Of a stretch of 25,847 bases of DNA, positions 1 to 10,228 are shown piece after piece. The first letter of the stretch is position 1; every line of letters begins with the position of its first letter. The translations under genes were made by a program, and so were the position numbers. The notes beneath the pieces are model-generated. The model saw only the letters and a list, made by a program, of their open reading frames with translations, was not told the DNA's origin and searched no databases. The DNA lies in NCBI GenBank assembly GCA_000827495.1, contig KN817752.1, positions 1 through 25,847 on the forward strand. The letters run 5' to 3'. Source of the DNA: Hypholoma sublateritium FD-334 SS-4 (lineage: Eukaryota > Basidiomycota > Agaricomycetes > Agaricales > Strophariaceae).

Positions 1-529
1 GCTACTCTGTGCCCCTCTCGACTCCTGCAGCCCCTGTGGTGCTTAAAGTCCATCTGGCACCAAGACTGAACAGGGGAAAGCAGCAGGAACGGCAAGAGGA
101 GGAATGCGCCTTGCGATTCACGGTATGTATGCTGCACCACTCATTACTCAAGTACTCAACCTCCTGTACAGGCTTGTGTGATGCAGAACACTCACAGGAT
201 ATAGAGCAAACAACAATGGATACTAGCTGCATGCTCGAGATTGTGGGAACATGGGCACAAGGTGTGTGCACTGCTANTCCTTTCACCACCTGCACACTCA
301 TCCTACCACAACACCGGCTACCTGACCACTTGAACATCAGTACCTATTATGACATGGCTACACAATTGCCAATGAGCACATGCGCAGCACACATCCTCTA
401 GCATAAAGTATTGTACATGTGACCAAAGCCCGACCCTGGTGGGGCCAGGCCATTCTGAGGGCTTCAGGCCTGGCTCGCAATATTGGTGGGCCCAAGCCCT
501 GGCTTTGAAGCCCAAGCCCACACATCACT
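1..529. other. Repeat-like non-coding stretch
   Basis: No convincing gene is seen. A + strand frame stays open from about 9 to 401 but has no recognisable motif, and the sequence contains an undetermined base near 276. From about 424 to 515 the DNA is rich in AGGCC/GGCCC/AAGCCC words. An 8-bp inverted pair, gggcttca at 459-466 and tgaagccc at 506-513, could form a stem. Similar word composition occurs near 4660-4760 inside the inserted element, so this may be a fragment of a related non-autonomous transposon. That link is an inference from composition only. Confidence 0.35.
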
Positions 530-593
530 ATAAGTGACCGTGCAATATCTGCCACTGTTGTTAGATTACCATATTGACTCACCCAATAGATAT
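530..593 (+). repeat. 64-bp direct repeat, copy 1
   Basis: This 64-bp segment recurs at 739-802 with five mismatches and no gaps. Shared words include gccactgttgttagattacc. At all five mismatches this copy has C or G where the other has T or A. The flanks do not match, so the copies look like parts of a dispersed or locally duplicated repeat. Confidence 0.85.
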
Positions 594-738
594 ACATGTA
601 CTGTATGTACTGCAAATAATGATTGTTTGGGGAACATAATTGGTAAAGAGCTTGTGAATGTGAGCCTGGAAGCCGCTATCAATGCTTGGTCAGCAAGTNN
701 GCTTTGAGGTACACAGCCACCGCTGAGGATGTCAGCTC

Positions 739-802
739 ATAAGTGACTATGCAATATTTGCCACTGTTGTTAGATTACCATATTGACTTATCCAATAGAT
801 AT
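739..802 (+). repeat. 64-bp direct repeat, copy 2
   Basis: This is the second copy of the segment at 530-593, 209 bp downstream in the same orientation. Every difference from copy 1 is a C-to-T or G-to-A change. That is the pattern expected from deamination of methylated cytosine or a RIP-like process, though five sites are too few to prove it. Confidence 0.85.
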
Positions 803-1199
803 CATCAGGAAATTCAAGACAATCAGAGAAGGTATTGACTGGCATTATATGACTTGAGCACAAATGAAATGCCTATAATAATATTAAGAATTGTACCCTG
901 GTATTTTATGCATTTTCTAGCATGCTGCAGGTGGCATATTCTGCAATGTCTGGAAGAAATCTTGAAGTTGAGCTTAAAAATCAAGATTACATTAATCTTG
1001 TCAATACTATCATGGTGGCACAGAGAAATCACTTGTTATATAATCTACCATTCTGATGAAATTTCTAAGCTTTGAAATACTGGCACACAAGGACCAGATT
1101 ATGCAAAAAAAATCCCACTGGTCCTGGGTTGAAAATTTTCTGTAATTAACCACTGGTGTCATCCTTTACATAGGGTGTTGGTCTTTACAGGGCTACTCA
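803..1199. other. AT-rich stretch, no gene seen
   Basis: The sequence is AT-rich. Open frames on both strands at about 823-1075 overlap each other, lack family motifs and show no splice pattern. I see nothing functional here. Confidence 0.4.
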
Positions 1200-1960
1200 T
1201 GTATGCAATCAAGCAATACATTGGTCAGAACTAAGCAGAACTAAAAGACTGATGCATGTTACATGGCTACAGCTGTATTTGTGGTCATGATCAACAGTTG
1301 AGAAGTAAACTAACTGAGGGTAAATAGCCCATGTGTGCAACCAAGTGCGCATCGATCAGAACAGTCATGTATGCAACCGAGCGTGCATTGATCAGAATGG
1401 CTGAGTGTTGGCCAAGTGTGCATCCAACTTGAAGTGTACTACTAATTTTCCGAACAAACCAGAATGTTAAAGCTAACCAGAGCCATAAGGTTGATCCATA
1501 TTACATAGTTGCAACTGTATTCATGCTATGATCAGTGTGAAAATCATGATTGACAGTTTAGAAGTAAGTAGCTAAATGAGGGACAATACCCCATGTAGGC
1601 AACCATGCGTAAATCGGTCAAAACAGTCATATGCGCATCGAAGGTATATCTTTGCCAAACAAACCAGAGCGTCAGAACTAATCAGAGCCAAAAGTAAGTC
1701 AACAGACCGATGCATATTGCAATGGCTACGACTTTATATGTGGCCATGATTGTTATGAAAATCACGAATAACAGTTGAAAAGTGGGTAATACAAGGGCAA
1801 TACCGAGTGTGAATGGCCCATGCATGCACTGCTGAGCGCGCGCTGATGAGAACAGCCATGTGTGCAACTGAGCTCGCATTGGTCGGGATCGACAAGAAAC
1901 AGCGGAAAGATGCACGTTTCATGGCCAAAGCTGTGTGTATGGCTACGGTTGGTACACAGG
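1200..1960 (+). repeat. Degenerate tandem repeat, unit about 200-240 bp
   Basis: A recurring block begins gatgca(t/c)(a/g)tt...catggctac...gta and includes a motif like gaaaatca...acagttgagaagta. Copies start near 1251, 1493, 1709 and 1909, giving spacings of 242, 216 and 200 bp. A sub-motif resembling gcaaccgagcgtgcattgatcagaa recurs in several variants (for example near 1335, 1375 and 1865). The copies are strongly diverged from each other. This looks like an old satellite or the repetitive internal part of a transposon; no coding sequence is supported. Confidence 0.65.
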
Positions 1961-2115
1961 CAGTGTCGTGCTAGGTATGCTCAAATACACATTGCAAATC
2001 AAATCTATTTTTGACTTTCGTAAATAACTCGGACCTCATCTAATCTACTACATAATACTATTGCGCCACAGCGAGCAATATTAAGCGGGAATAGTACCAG
2101 CGTACCAAATTATAA

Positions 2116-3601
2116 TCAGCCGCTACCCATATTAGCATCCCGTAAAGCGGACTGCTTCTCTGCTGCTCGCTTGGCCTTGATCTTGGCCAAAGCGCTGTTC
2201 TTTGAAACGGGCTTCGAGTTTGGCGTATAATTTGGAAATACCTGGCTAAAAAAGAATCAGCAATGAGAGTAGCAGCAAAAAGTAGTCGACTTACCGATTC
2301 CACCAAGTAAGCAGAACATTCACCTCATGTGACTCGTCTGGGTCCTGGAGCACGTCAACAACACTGCTGTAGAAATGCTCGGAGTCTGTAGTGGTATCGG
2401 AACGACTAAAAACACTAGAAGATGAGAGCGCAAATCTTGCCTACGGACAAGGATTAAAACATAGCGGGAATTAAGGCAGTTGGAATTCTACCTGGGTTGC
2501 AGCATACGCAATCGATGCGTGTGTTACACTGGTCATTCCATGGATACGAGCGTTCCCCGACCTCGTTGCCTTTGCCTCTCTCTCGACGGAACTTGGGGAC
2601 GTGAAGATATGCTTGAAAGTCTGAGGAATATCATTAGATTATCATATAAATAGGAAGACTGACAAGTTGACTGACCTTGACCAATATTGCACTTTGTAGC
2701 AGACCTTTCCAAGGGTCATTTTCATCATACTGATAAGAAGCGTACAGAAATATAGGCCATTGATCTCCAGATACGGAAAATTCGCCTGTGCGAAGTTTCT
2801 GTTTGATTCTCGAAGGAAGGTCAGCAAGGCATGCAGCATGCTTGGTATATAGGCGGCACTCACTCTGTGTTGTTCCAATCAACGCCTGCTGGACAAAGCA
2901 AGGACCCAGTTATCTCGTGGTTAAAGCCGCGATCGATTTTGCTGTTCCGAGCAATGGGAGGTATGACGGGCTCGCCCACAGGCAAAAGCCAATCAATTAT
3001 TACGGACTTGAGGCTTTTGGTGTCGTCCGACCTGGAGCTTGATGCTCCCTTCTGCAACTAAGATAAATAGCATTGAATTAAATGATGCTTCGGATAATCC
3101 AGCCGCCATGGCAACTGAATGAACAGGCATACCAGTGCTGCGATGTTATGGACTTCTTCCTCCGAACTACTCATGATTCGCTCTTCAAGGCCGGGAACGC
3201 TCTTGAGCAAAAGAAGGTACACCCTGTGCTCTCGACGCTCGCTAATCAATTGTGAGTTCTAAATTATGCACAGTAGGCAATAGTAGAAAGAGTCTCACTG
3301 AGCAGTAAACACTTCTTCAGGTTCCTCGGACCTCTCGCCCATTCGAATGATACCGTTGTTTATCAATGCATGCAGGCTGCAAAGAGCATGTATCGACCTC
3401 CCAAAATGACGTCCGTGGTGAACGAGAGGGTCCGTTGAGCGGCTGTACATAAGGTAAAAAAAACTCCAAGTCAGCACGACACCAGGGAAAACTGCTGGTT
3501 ACTCACGGCTTTTTTCTGGGCCCAAGTCGCAAGGCATCAGTTTGAAGCTGCGAAGAACGGTCTGAGGAGCTTGCAGAGGGATCATTCTCATTGTTAGGCA
3601 T
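2116..3601 (-). CDS. DUF6698-like basidiomycete protein, 8 exons
   Basis: Function is unknown. The spliced product is 359 residues. Exons on the minus strand are 3507-3601, 3299-3442, 3133-3241, 2864-3057, 2676-2808, 2492-2620, 2295-2440 and 2116-2245. All seven introns are 49-75 bp with GT-AG ends, and every exon keeps phase, so the gene looks intact. Visible conserved-looking blocks are HHGRHFGRSIHALCSLHALI early, ERREHRVYLLLLKSVPGLEE, LQKGASSSRSDDTKSLK, SGDQWPIFLYASY, and FTSPSSVEREAKATRSGNA followed by ARIHGMTSVT. From memory this order matches a large basidiomycete-restricted family labelled DUF6698; that assignment needs an HMM search. The start is the ATG at 3599-3601, chosen because the first exon then splices in phase. 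The C-terminus is Lys/Ala-rich and basic. It is transcribed away from the next minus-strand gene, with about 500 bp between them. Confidence 0.85.
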
Positions 3602-4109
3602 TGAGACTGTGGAGTGTCAGCTTGTGTATTTGAGCGGAGGGAATACGGGAAACAAACACAGTTCGTCGTACTATGAAGAGCTACGGCTCTTTATACTAGT
3701 AGTCCACCCTAGCCGCAGCAGTTTTAGTTCTTCCCACTAGCACTAGTAGTAAGGCACGCCGGGCCCACAGAAAATTTAGAGGGCTGCGGCGAATTGGGGA
3801 GTTGCCGGTACTACCCAAATGCAACCAACGCAACAGCCTCACCGAGTCGGTAGCGGCGTGAACATAGTACATACACGAAGTAACCTAGCCAGCACATATT
3901 TGAGTTGTATCAAGTGCGCTCAAGAGATCCAATAAATTCATATTTTGCACAATTTTGAGAAATGTCCACCCAGCCAATGCCCTAACCTAATCCCACTCCA
4001 TACAGGCGCACGCCAGTACACGAACATACGTCAACGTGAAGGGTAACCTGGTGTGATAGTGGATGATGAGGGAGTGGTGGATGTCAGCAGGCACCGCGCC
4101 GTATCATTG
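3602..4109. other. Intergenic region between two minus-strand genes
   Basis: This stretch holds the presumed promoter of the gene at 2116-3601 and the 3' side of the gene ending at 4110. It contains short tandem ctagtagt-like words near 3695-3750. No gene, RNA or mobile element was recognised. Confidence 0.5.
3689..3695 (-). promoter_or_regulatory. Candidate TATA box for the DUF6698-like gene
   Basis: The minus strand reads tataaag here, 88 bp upstream of the chosen ATG at 3601. Spacing and sequence suit a fungal TATA element. There is no other evidence. Confidence 0.4.
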
Positions 4110-4375
4110 TTACACCGAAGGGGAGCCAGATGGAGACAAGATGCTAGCAATAACTTTGGAGGGGGTCTGCTCATCGACTACGGGGAGGCATATCAAGGCG
4201 CTGAAAGTGATTAGTAAATTCCTCACTGCATCCTGTGCGTCGACGACATATCGCAGGGCCCTGGCTTGCGCTGTGAGGCCGGAAAAGAGCGCTCCGGCGC
4301 GCGATGTCGACGACGATGCAGCTGAGTCGTTGCCCCTGTTGCGCTCAGCCATCAAACCGGCGGTTACCAAGCCTA

Positions 4376-4383
4376 CCGAGTCC
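4376..4383 (+). repeat. 8-bp target-site duplication, left copy
   Basis: The sequence ccgagtcc borders the left end of the inserted element and is repeated exactly at 5274-5281. Eight-base duplications are typical of hAT-type insertions. Keeping only one copy restores the reading frame of the host exon, which supports it as a true target duplication. Confidence 0.8.
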
Positions 4384-5273
4384 ACAAGTAGCCACTGTCT
4401 GCATGTATGAAGCTGGGTAGTTACCTAAGTGAAAAGATATATCCACAGCGGAAACTGCCCACTGGGCAACTCATGCATGCCCTGCCTGCCAAATAGCTAC
4501 GTTTTGAGTGCTACGACATGCCTTTTGCAGTGCTGTGCTTATTTGTTTGCACATTGATGCGCATCAAAAGCCAATGTGTGACCTGTTGCTTGCCTCTATT
4601 TACATTGTGCGGNCTCACTCATGTCATATTCTGGCCTCAAATCCAAACAAATGTAAATAATAGCCATCAGCCCAGGCCTAGCATGGGAATAACACCCAGG
4701 CCCAAAATGGAAGGCCAGCTGGACTTTGCCAAATCTGGCCCAAGTCCATCTTTTGGGCAGCAGCACCTGNGATTGCAAAGTCATCTAATNTAGTTGATAT
4801 CTAGCTGATAAAANGCCNTTATCTCATTGTTTTGTGCACAGACCACTAAATTTCTTTCCATATACAGATAGTTTATGAATTTNAGGGAATTTTAAAAATT
4901 ATTTCATAATTTTCTGAGGGGGTCAATTTTGCAAATAGGCAGCCGTTCAAAAATTCATTTTGTGTTTTGCCAAATAAGGAAGCCACCTACAGTGATGATT
5001 TTGGTATATTTGGATAGCCCTGAATTTTCTGCTAATTTAGCAATTTTTTTCTCACTTTTCTATATTTAGACCAGCTTATGTAAGATCATTGCTGCCACGT
5101 TAGGCAACACCGGCAAGTGGCCATTTCATACATCTGGGGGTAGGCCTTGGGCAACTGCCCTGTGATGTATCACTGGGCAACTTCCCAAGGGTTTGGGCAG
5201 TTTCCGCTGTGGATATATCACTTCACTTAGGCAACTACCATGGGTTGATACATGAAAACAGCAGCCATGGTTG
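4384..5273. mobile_element. Non-autonomous TIR transposon (hAT-like by its 8-bp duplication), 890 bp
   Basis: The ends are long imperfect terminal inverted repeats. The left end contains ggtagttacctaagtg and then atatccacagcggaaactgc; the right end carries the reverse complement of nearly the same sequence (ggtagttgcctaagtg, atatccacagcggaaactgc). Matching extends over roughly 80 bp, including a catgtat word near each outer end. The extreme ends match only weakly. Subterminal regions repeat gggcaact/agttgccc words. No frame inside could encode a transposase, so it must depend on an element elsewhere. Several undetermined bases (around 4613, 4770, 4790, 4814, 4818 and 4883) lie inside, consistent with assembly trouble in a multicopy repeat. 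The 8-bp duplication suggests hAT, but the duplicated sequence does not by itself prove the superfamily. Confidence 0.82.
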
Positions 5274-5281
5274 CCGAGTCC
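5274..5281 (+). repeat. 8-bp target-site duplication, right copy
   Basis: This ccgagtcc is the exact partner of 4376-4383 and lies directly outside the right inverted repeat. Confidence 0.8.
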
Positions 5282-7028
5282 TTGTGCTCCCCCCACAGGG
5301 TGTGTGTCTTAAAGGGCATCCTACAATCGTCGTCAATGGTGCCAATAACCTGGTTGTTGGTGAAGGGAAGGTCCTCGAGTACCGTCAGCCGCGATTCAAC
5401 CTGGTAAAAAAACTGAGTTTGTCATTTCTACGCGACTCAGAAGGTATGCTGACTTACCATAGTGGCAGCATACGCGATCGCTTCATACGGTATTTGGGGC
5501 GGCTCGTTCGCAGGTGCCTCTGAGATGGCCTTACTAGCCCTCATGAGGCCGTGGGCAATCGGATACGAGCCAAGCTCGATCACGACGGACTGCAGAACCT
5601 CGAGGCAGCTTTCGGACTGCCACAGTCGTACTCTCCTCTGGTGGATGGTTTCTCCGGTCGAGTAGGATGGATGTAAGGAGGTTAGGACTGTGTTTGCAAA
5701 TTTGGCGCAGTTTCCTGCTAAGGCGGTATGGGGGTCGCTGATACCCTTGGGCGTGTACCCACAAGTTTCAAGTGTTGCAACGGCCCTAATGGTAGCCGCT
5801 GTGGCAATCCTTTGGACTGACATTTGCGAGAGAGAGAGCTGTTCCGGAAGTTAGAATATGGTTGTGATAGTAGGTGTTAAACTCACATAACGTGAAAGAT
5901 GGACAGCAAAATACAAGGAAAAAGGGTCCAGTAAGACGCCAGCCTTGGTATAGTTCCAATGTGACCCCGGTACTAAGGCTCCCACCATCGAAGCAATAAA
6001 ACCATCATCTGTCAATGCCTCCCACAGCTTCCGAAAGGGTTCCAGCTTTGCGGTCTCCGTCAGAATGCGCACGGCTTCTCGATCGGTTGAATGCCAGAAT
6101 TCGCCAGTCAGGTAAGCTGCTGACATGTGCTCGCGGCCAAGGTCGAGGATCAGGGTTGAAAGAGACCAAAACCGTCCCACGGAGGGCTTATGGAGTGTCG
6201 CCTTGAAGGTCGGCCGTATTACAGCACGGCGTTCGGTCCCGACCCATATGTAGGTGACGTCCTTTTTATACCTTCGATCGCGATGTAATTCCAAGAGGTT
6301 TCGATGATGACCAATAGGCTGTAGGCATTTGTCAGTTCAGAGGTATGAGCAGCTCGAAGGAAGTAGATACGAACTTCATCAAATATGCTCTCCATGGGAA
6401 GAGCATGCGGCGACAGTCTGTTGGAAGCGGGCAAGGCGGTATGGTTATGTATGCCAGGTGTGGGGGCCACAATATCGACCTGATCGTCGCAGGGCCACCT
6501 ATAAAGCACGAGAGCGATGACGACGAGAATTCAGTGATCGACAGAGGGAGAATCAATGCTAATGCTGTACCTGAGACCCGCGAGCAGAGTAGCTATATCA
6601 CTCTCCGGATCACCAGATTGGAGAGCCGGGCATGGCTCGGATGACATATACGGATGGAGGTCCCCATTGTTTGAGAAGACCATGGCGCAGAAGATGTGAG
6701 GTTGGCCACTGAAAGCCGTAGGCTTTATAGCCAGAAATTCCGGTATGTGCCGCGATTGCTGTACAACCTGTATTATAGTCAATGCAATGTCATCTAATAG
6801 GCTGCCAATCCGTAGGGCGAACAATTCTATTCAAGGTTCATTTTGGGGAAAGATAAGCCATACAAGCCCGCCGTTCTTCTTGGAAATTGACTTCCATTCG
6901 AAACTTCAGAGCCGCGTTTTGGTGGCACATCTACTTCTGTTATCAGAGAAGACAGGCGTAACTGCGTGTTACAGCCTAGAGGCAGATAAATACAGCGCCG
7001 AGTCTCACGACCAAGAAATGCACCAACC

Positions 7029-7500
7029 CATCGTTTAAACTGTTCCAGGTCGAGCCTCGTAGTACTTTTCGGAATACAAGGTGCCGCTGTCGAGACGTGC
7101 GAGGCTCCTTCCGAGGTTCTAAAGCAGATGTTAGCGACATATATCGTGTCAGGCCCATCACCTAAGTAAAGAATAGTGGTAGAATAACCCGTCGCTTAAA
7201 CTGTTCCCCGTCATCCTGGGAGCTTTCGTAAAGATAATGCGCGGTCGTCGAGTCGTGCGAGGCTCCATCCGATGTTCTGAAGTACACGACGGTGACACAT
7301 ATTGTGTCAGGCCCATCATGTGAGTAAAAAACAACGGTGAAACGTTGAACGACTGTGACGCTGTGCGCATGCAGCCTAGAATTTGAGAAGTACGACCCTG
7401 ACTCTCAGGAGAGACTCTACGTAAAGAGTATACCGTTCCGTCGTTGCTTTCTTGAGAAGTTCCATCCGCGGATGCACAGTGATAAGTAAATTCCCACTTC
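7029..7500 (-). repeat. Tandemly duplicated exon-like unit, 2-3 copies
   Basis: Two copies, roughly 7032-7190 and 7193-7350, are offset by 161 bp and share words such as gtgtcaggcccatca and tcgtgcgaggctcc. On the minus strand one frame gives the related peptides CFRTSEGASHVSTAA and YFRTSDGASHDSTTAHYLYE. A weaker third copy near 7400-7500 gives CASADGTSQESNDGTVYSL. The unit continues into EQFKR(W/R)V. Before the most 3' copy the minus strand shows a splice-acceptor-like ttacttag; the equivalent place in the middle copy reads ttactcac and lacks the AG. This looks like tandem duplication of an exon with its flanking intron at the 5' end of the gene ending at 4110. The connection through a possible 69-bp intron into the exon at about 6826 is an inference. 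Confidence 0.55.
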
Positions 7501-8519
7501 AGCCCTACGATCGAAGAAAAACGATACGTATGAGCTTATGGGGCACGATTGACAATGTAATATCGCCCTTGGATCAATCCGATATGTAGAGACAGGCCTT
7601 AACGTCAGATGGAGCGTGGTGACACAGCAATGTTGCCAGACTGGCTGATCAGACGAATATAAATACAAACATCGACAAGTGACATTGTGAAGCGGGACAC
7701 TCTGAGAGCAATTGCAAATACCACTGGATACCGAGAATACGGCGGTTTACATTGAGACAAACGAGCAATCTAGCTGCAGCCAGCAGCCTCTGCGTGAGAT
7801 TACTCTCCTAGCTGATAATGGAAATGGGAGAAATGAGGAAGCTACACTCTGGCAAGCAAAAAACCCGCTGATAGTGCCCAATGAAGACGGCAGGAAAACT
7901 AGCACAAGGTGGCAGATGGCAGCGGCAAGATGGGGCATAAATTCACCGGGCCAAGTCATAGCATTGTTACGGCGCTCGGGAGAACAGAATGAAGGTATGA
8001 AGATGTGTGCGTGTGGAGGAGATGTGGCGGAAACCGATCTGAGGCCATAAACACCACCGGATTTCAGCTATCTAACGGAAACCCCAATACATGCAATCCT
8101 AGCGATGGAAGGGGCGTGGACTATTGACATGATACTCTATCAGCAAGGATGCTCCCCAAATTACCCACCCCGAGAAAAACGTACCAGTTCGTGATAGACG
8201 ATGCAGGACGGCCTGGATCCGGCCAGCGCCCAGTAGCAAAGGGGAAGAGTGGCCAGCGAGGCGCTGAGCCATGGTTTTAGTCATCCATTTGTACATATTC
8301 ACACTCCGTTATAACTCCGCCCTGGCTACTCTTTCCGGCGAGCACAACCTCAGTATGCACTCGAAGGAAACAGGAAACTGTCGATATCAAGCAATTACAT
8401 ATAATAGTTACTAGCAGTACATCTACATCTACCTAGTACATATAAATGTAAATAAATAATACGAACACAATACAACACCAACTTTGGAGCCAACTCAGAG
8501 CCAACCGGAACTGTGATCA
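7501..8519. other. About 1 kb without a supported gene
   Basis: A + strand frame is open at about 7712-8050, but its only upstream start-like codon is TTG, it has no family motif and no splice context, so it is not called. From about 8390 to 8480 the DNA is AT-rich, and this may be the 3' flank of the minus-strand gene ending at 8520. Confidence 0.4.
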
Positions 8520-9951
8520 TCAAGTAAAAAATTGCGCTAAACGACTATCCCTCAATGAAGAGGGATCACGGATGAAGATAGATGCAGCAGCCTGGAACAT
8601 TGAACCAGCTGCCTCCATCACCATGTCGAATTTGATGAATAGTAATCGATATTTTTGCGATAGCGATGCCCCGTAAGATGATGCTGTCGACCTATGGCGA
8701 TCAAGACCAACAAAATTAATCCCGAGGCCCCTTTTGAGGTCTTCTTGCTCGATTATGCTGATTGCATCATCTATGGAGGCGGTAGCAGCCACGTCGTTGT
8801 CGTAGGTGGTCAGCAAACTGGATAATTGGCCAAGGCAGAACCCAATGTCAGCCAGCGTGGCACCCTGCCTCATCTCTATGGCATTTTTTGAGTCGATGAG
8901 GTTGTTGTATAGCATCTCCAATTCAGGTTGGGGTTGATTAGAACGGAGGTTCTGTTCAATGACGTCCGCGCTTTAGAATATATCGATTTGTTGAATAATG
9001 ATCGGTGAATAGCCTCACCTCGAACACGAGAGAGCTTTGTAGAGCGTTTAGCCCCTCTATGGCCCGGTCGCCAAGGGCTTGCACTTGTTCAACTATGTCG
9101 GCCGGGGTGGCATCCAGATTTGTGAAGCCATCGGGGAGGCTGTGGGACGCCGAATCGGATGGCAAAACTGGCCCCTTCAGGGCTCCCAGGAAAAGACCTG
9201 TAATACTCCATCTGTTTTGTACAGCGGGCTCAGAGTTCTGGGAATGCGGCTGGAACAGCAGCGGTGGGTCTGAAGATTGCTGCAGCGAGGGGAGCCCAGA
9301 GCCCGCGCCAGTATAGACAGGATCAACGGGGACGTGTGACAATGTGCCACTCTCCGTCAATGCAGGCGGAGACTTGTGGCTCTCAGGAAAACCGATGAGG
9401 CTACCGGGGAAAATGAAAGGGCTTGGGGGTGACCTTGGAATCACTGAATCAATTGAGGTTGTGGTAGAAAAGACGGGTGAAGAATTGGTGGAAGGAGAAG
9501 GTGCACTGCTTCCGATGCCAGTTGGCGTGAAGAATAAGAGGTGGTTGATTGGGCTCAATGCAGACAACGTTGGACTGCCATCCCACTTAATGCTCGGTGA
9601 TGACTTGGGTTGAACTTGAAGGGGGCTCATGATCGCCGCAGTTTGGAGGGCGGATGAGGATTGCAAAGGGGAGAGAATAGCGCTTCCCGTCCCCTGTGAG
9701 TCTGAATCACTAGGTTTGAAGCGCCCGTCCAGCAGTGCCAATGGGGACTCTGATGAATTCTGCTTCGGGCTTAAACCAGGCGTATGAGTCCGAAGGATCT
9801 GAAGGAAGGAATACAGGCAAGTTGGTGCGGGGATAGGCAATCGGTGGCGGTAACGAGCTAGGTGGGATGCGTGTGGAACACACTCAGATTGGCAGTGTGC
9901 GACTAACTCGCGACTAACGGCAGCTGACAGTGAGCACTGAGTACTGAGCAC
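8520..9951 (-). CDS. Ser/Pro-rich hypothetical protein, at least 2 exons
   Basis: No family was recognised. An intron at 8952-9018 (67 bp, GT-AG) joins two minus-strand exons in phase 0, and the stop is at 8520-8522. The first 200 or so residues are rich in Ser, Pro and Leu with repeated SPxx patterns (SPLQ, SPSIKWDGSPTLSALSP, PRSPPSPFIFPGS) and look disordered. The C-terminal third is less biased, with helical, hydrophobic stretches such as ADIVEQVQALGDRAIEGLNA and QGATLADIGFCLGQLSSLL. The start is unresolved: the long frame opens at a GTG near 9951 with no ATG. A ttccttcag acceptor at 9799-9801 would allow a short first exon starting with the ATG at 10048-10050 and ending at 10027, across a 228-bp intron in phase 0. 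That model is plausible but longer than other introns here. The protein could be a scaffold or regulator; nothing in the sequence decides this. Confidence 0.55.
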
Positions 9952-10050
9952 CCAGAATAACCTTGAGACGACGGTCTGTCCGCTTTCGACACCCCGTCAC
10001 CCACCGCCTACCTACCCATCATTTACAACTTCTCTTCTTTCTGAATTCAT

Positions 10051-10228
10051 GTCTCTTTGCTCGTGGCGGGCTTCAAGTTACTGGGCCTCGCTTTTCAATG
10101 TCGGACATCTTACTATACAACTATTGATAGTCCGGTACATACATAATATATTGCAGTAGGGAAAACAATGATACTTAGATCTAAAGCAGAAATTGGTAAT
10201 GAAGGCCTTCTTGGCACCTGCTGGACGG
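10051..10228. other. Spacer, no feature seen
   Basis: This short spacer separates the Ser/Pro-rich gene from the GC-rich island. No element was recognised. Confidence 0.4.

Larger units (their letters stand above)
4110..7170 (-). pseudogene. Unrecognised multi-exon gene broken by a transposon in its last exon
   Basis: I do not recognise the family. Supported minus-strand exons are 5887-6318, 5458-5838, and a final exon running from 5400 to 4110 that is split by the insert at 4384-5273. Introns 5839-5886 and 5401-5457 are canonical and phase 0. Without the insert and one target copy, the last exon is 393 bp, exactly 131 codons ending in TAA. Upstream exons are less certain: about 6571-6826 (contains FSGQPHIFCAM) and 6371-6498. 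Their joining phase is ambiguous: the 72-bp intron 6499-6570 and the 52-bp intron 6319-6370 both look canonical, but one alternative donor or an additional intron is required to keep frame. An exon with a GASH-containing unit near 7029-7168 may be further 5'. The product has no predicted signal peptide or recognised domain. With the insert, translation would enter the inverted repeat and stop at 5227-5229, removing about 88 C-terminal residues. Confidence 0.6.

Noticed and set aside
9..401. 130-codon open frame on + near the window start
   Set aside because: No recognisable motif, no splice context, an undetermined base inside, and an equally long frame on the other strand.
4063..4410. 115-codon + strand frame
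   Set aside because: It is the antisense shadow of the final exon of the minus-strand gene, whose reading is supported by splice phase and by restoration after removing the insert.
5209..5523. 104-codon + strand frame
   Set aside because: It starts inside the transposon's inverted repeat and runs antisense through two real exons and an intron.
6499..6570. A single definite splice path for the 5' part of the broken gene
   Set aside because: Two canonical-looking introns here give incompatible phases unless another donor or an extra intron is assumed, so I reported the alternatives rather than one model.
7712..8050. 112-codon + strand frame
   Set aside because: It begins with TTG, has no ATG until late, no introns and no family resemblance.
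9344..9613. + strand frame rich in Gly and Val
   Set aside because: It is antisense to the Ser/Pro-rich exon; its composition is the mirror of that bias.
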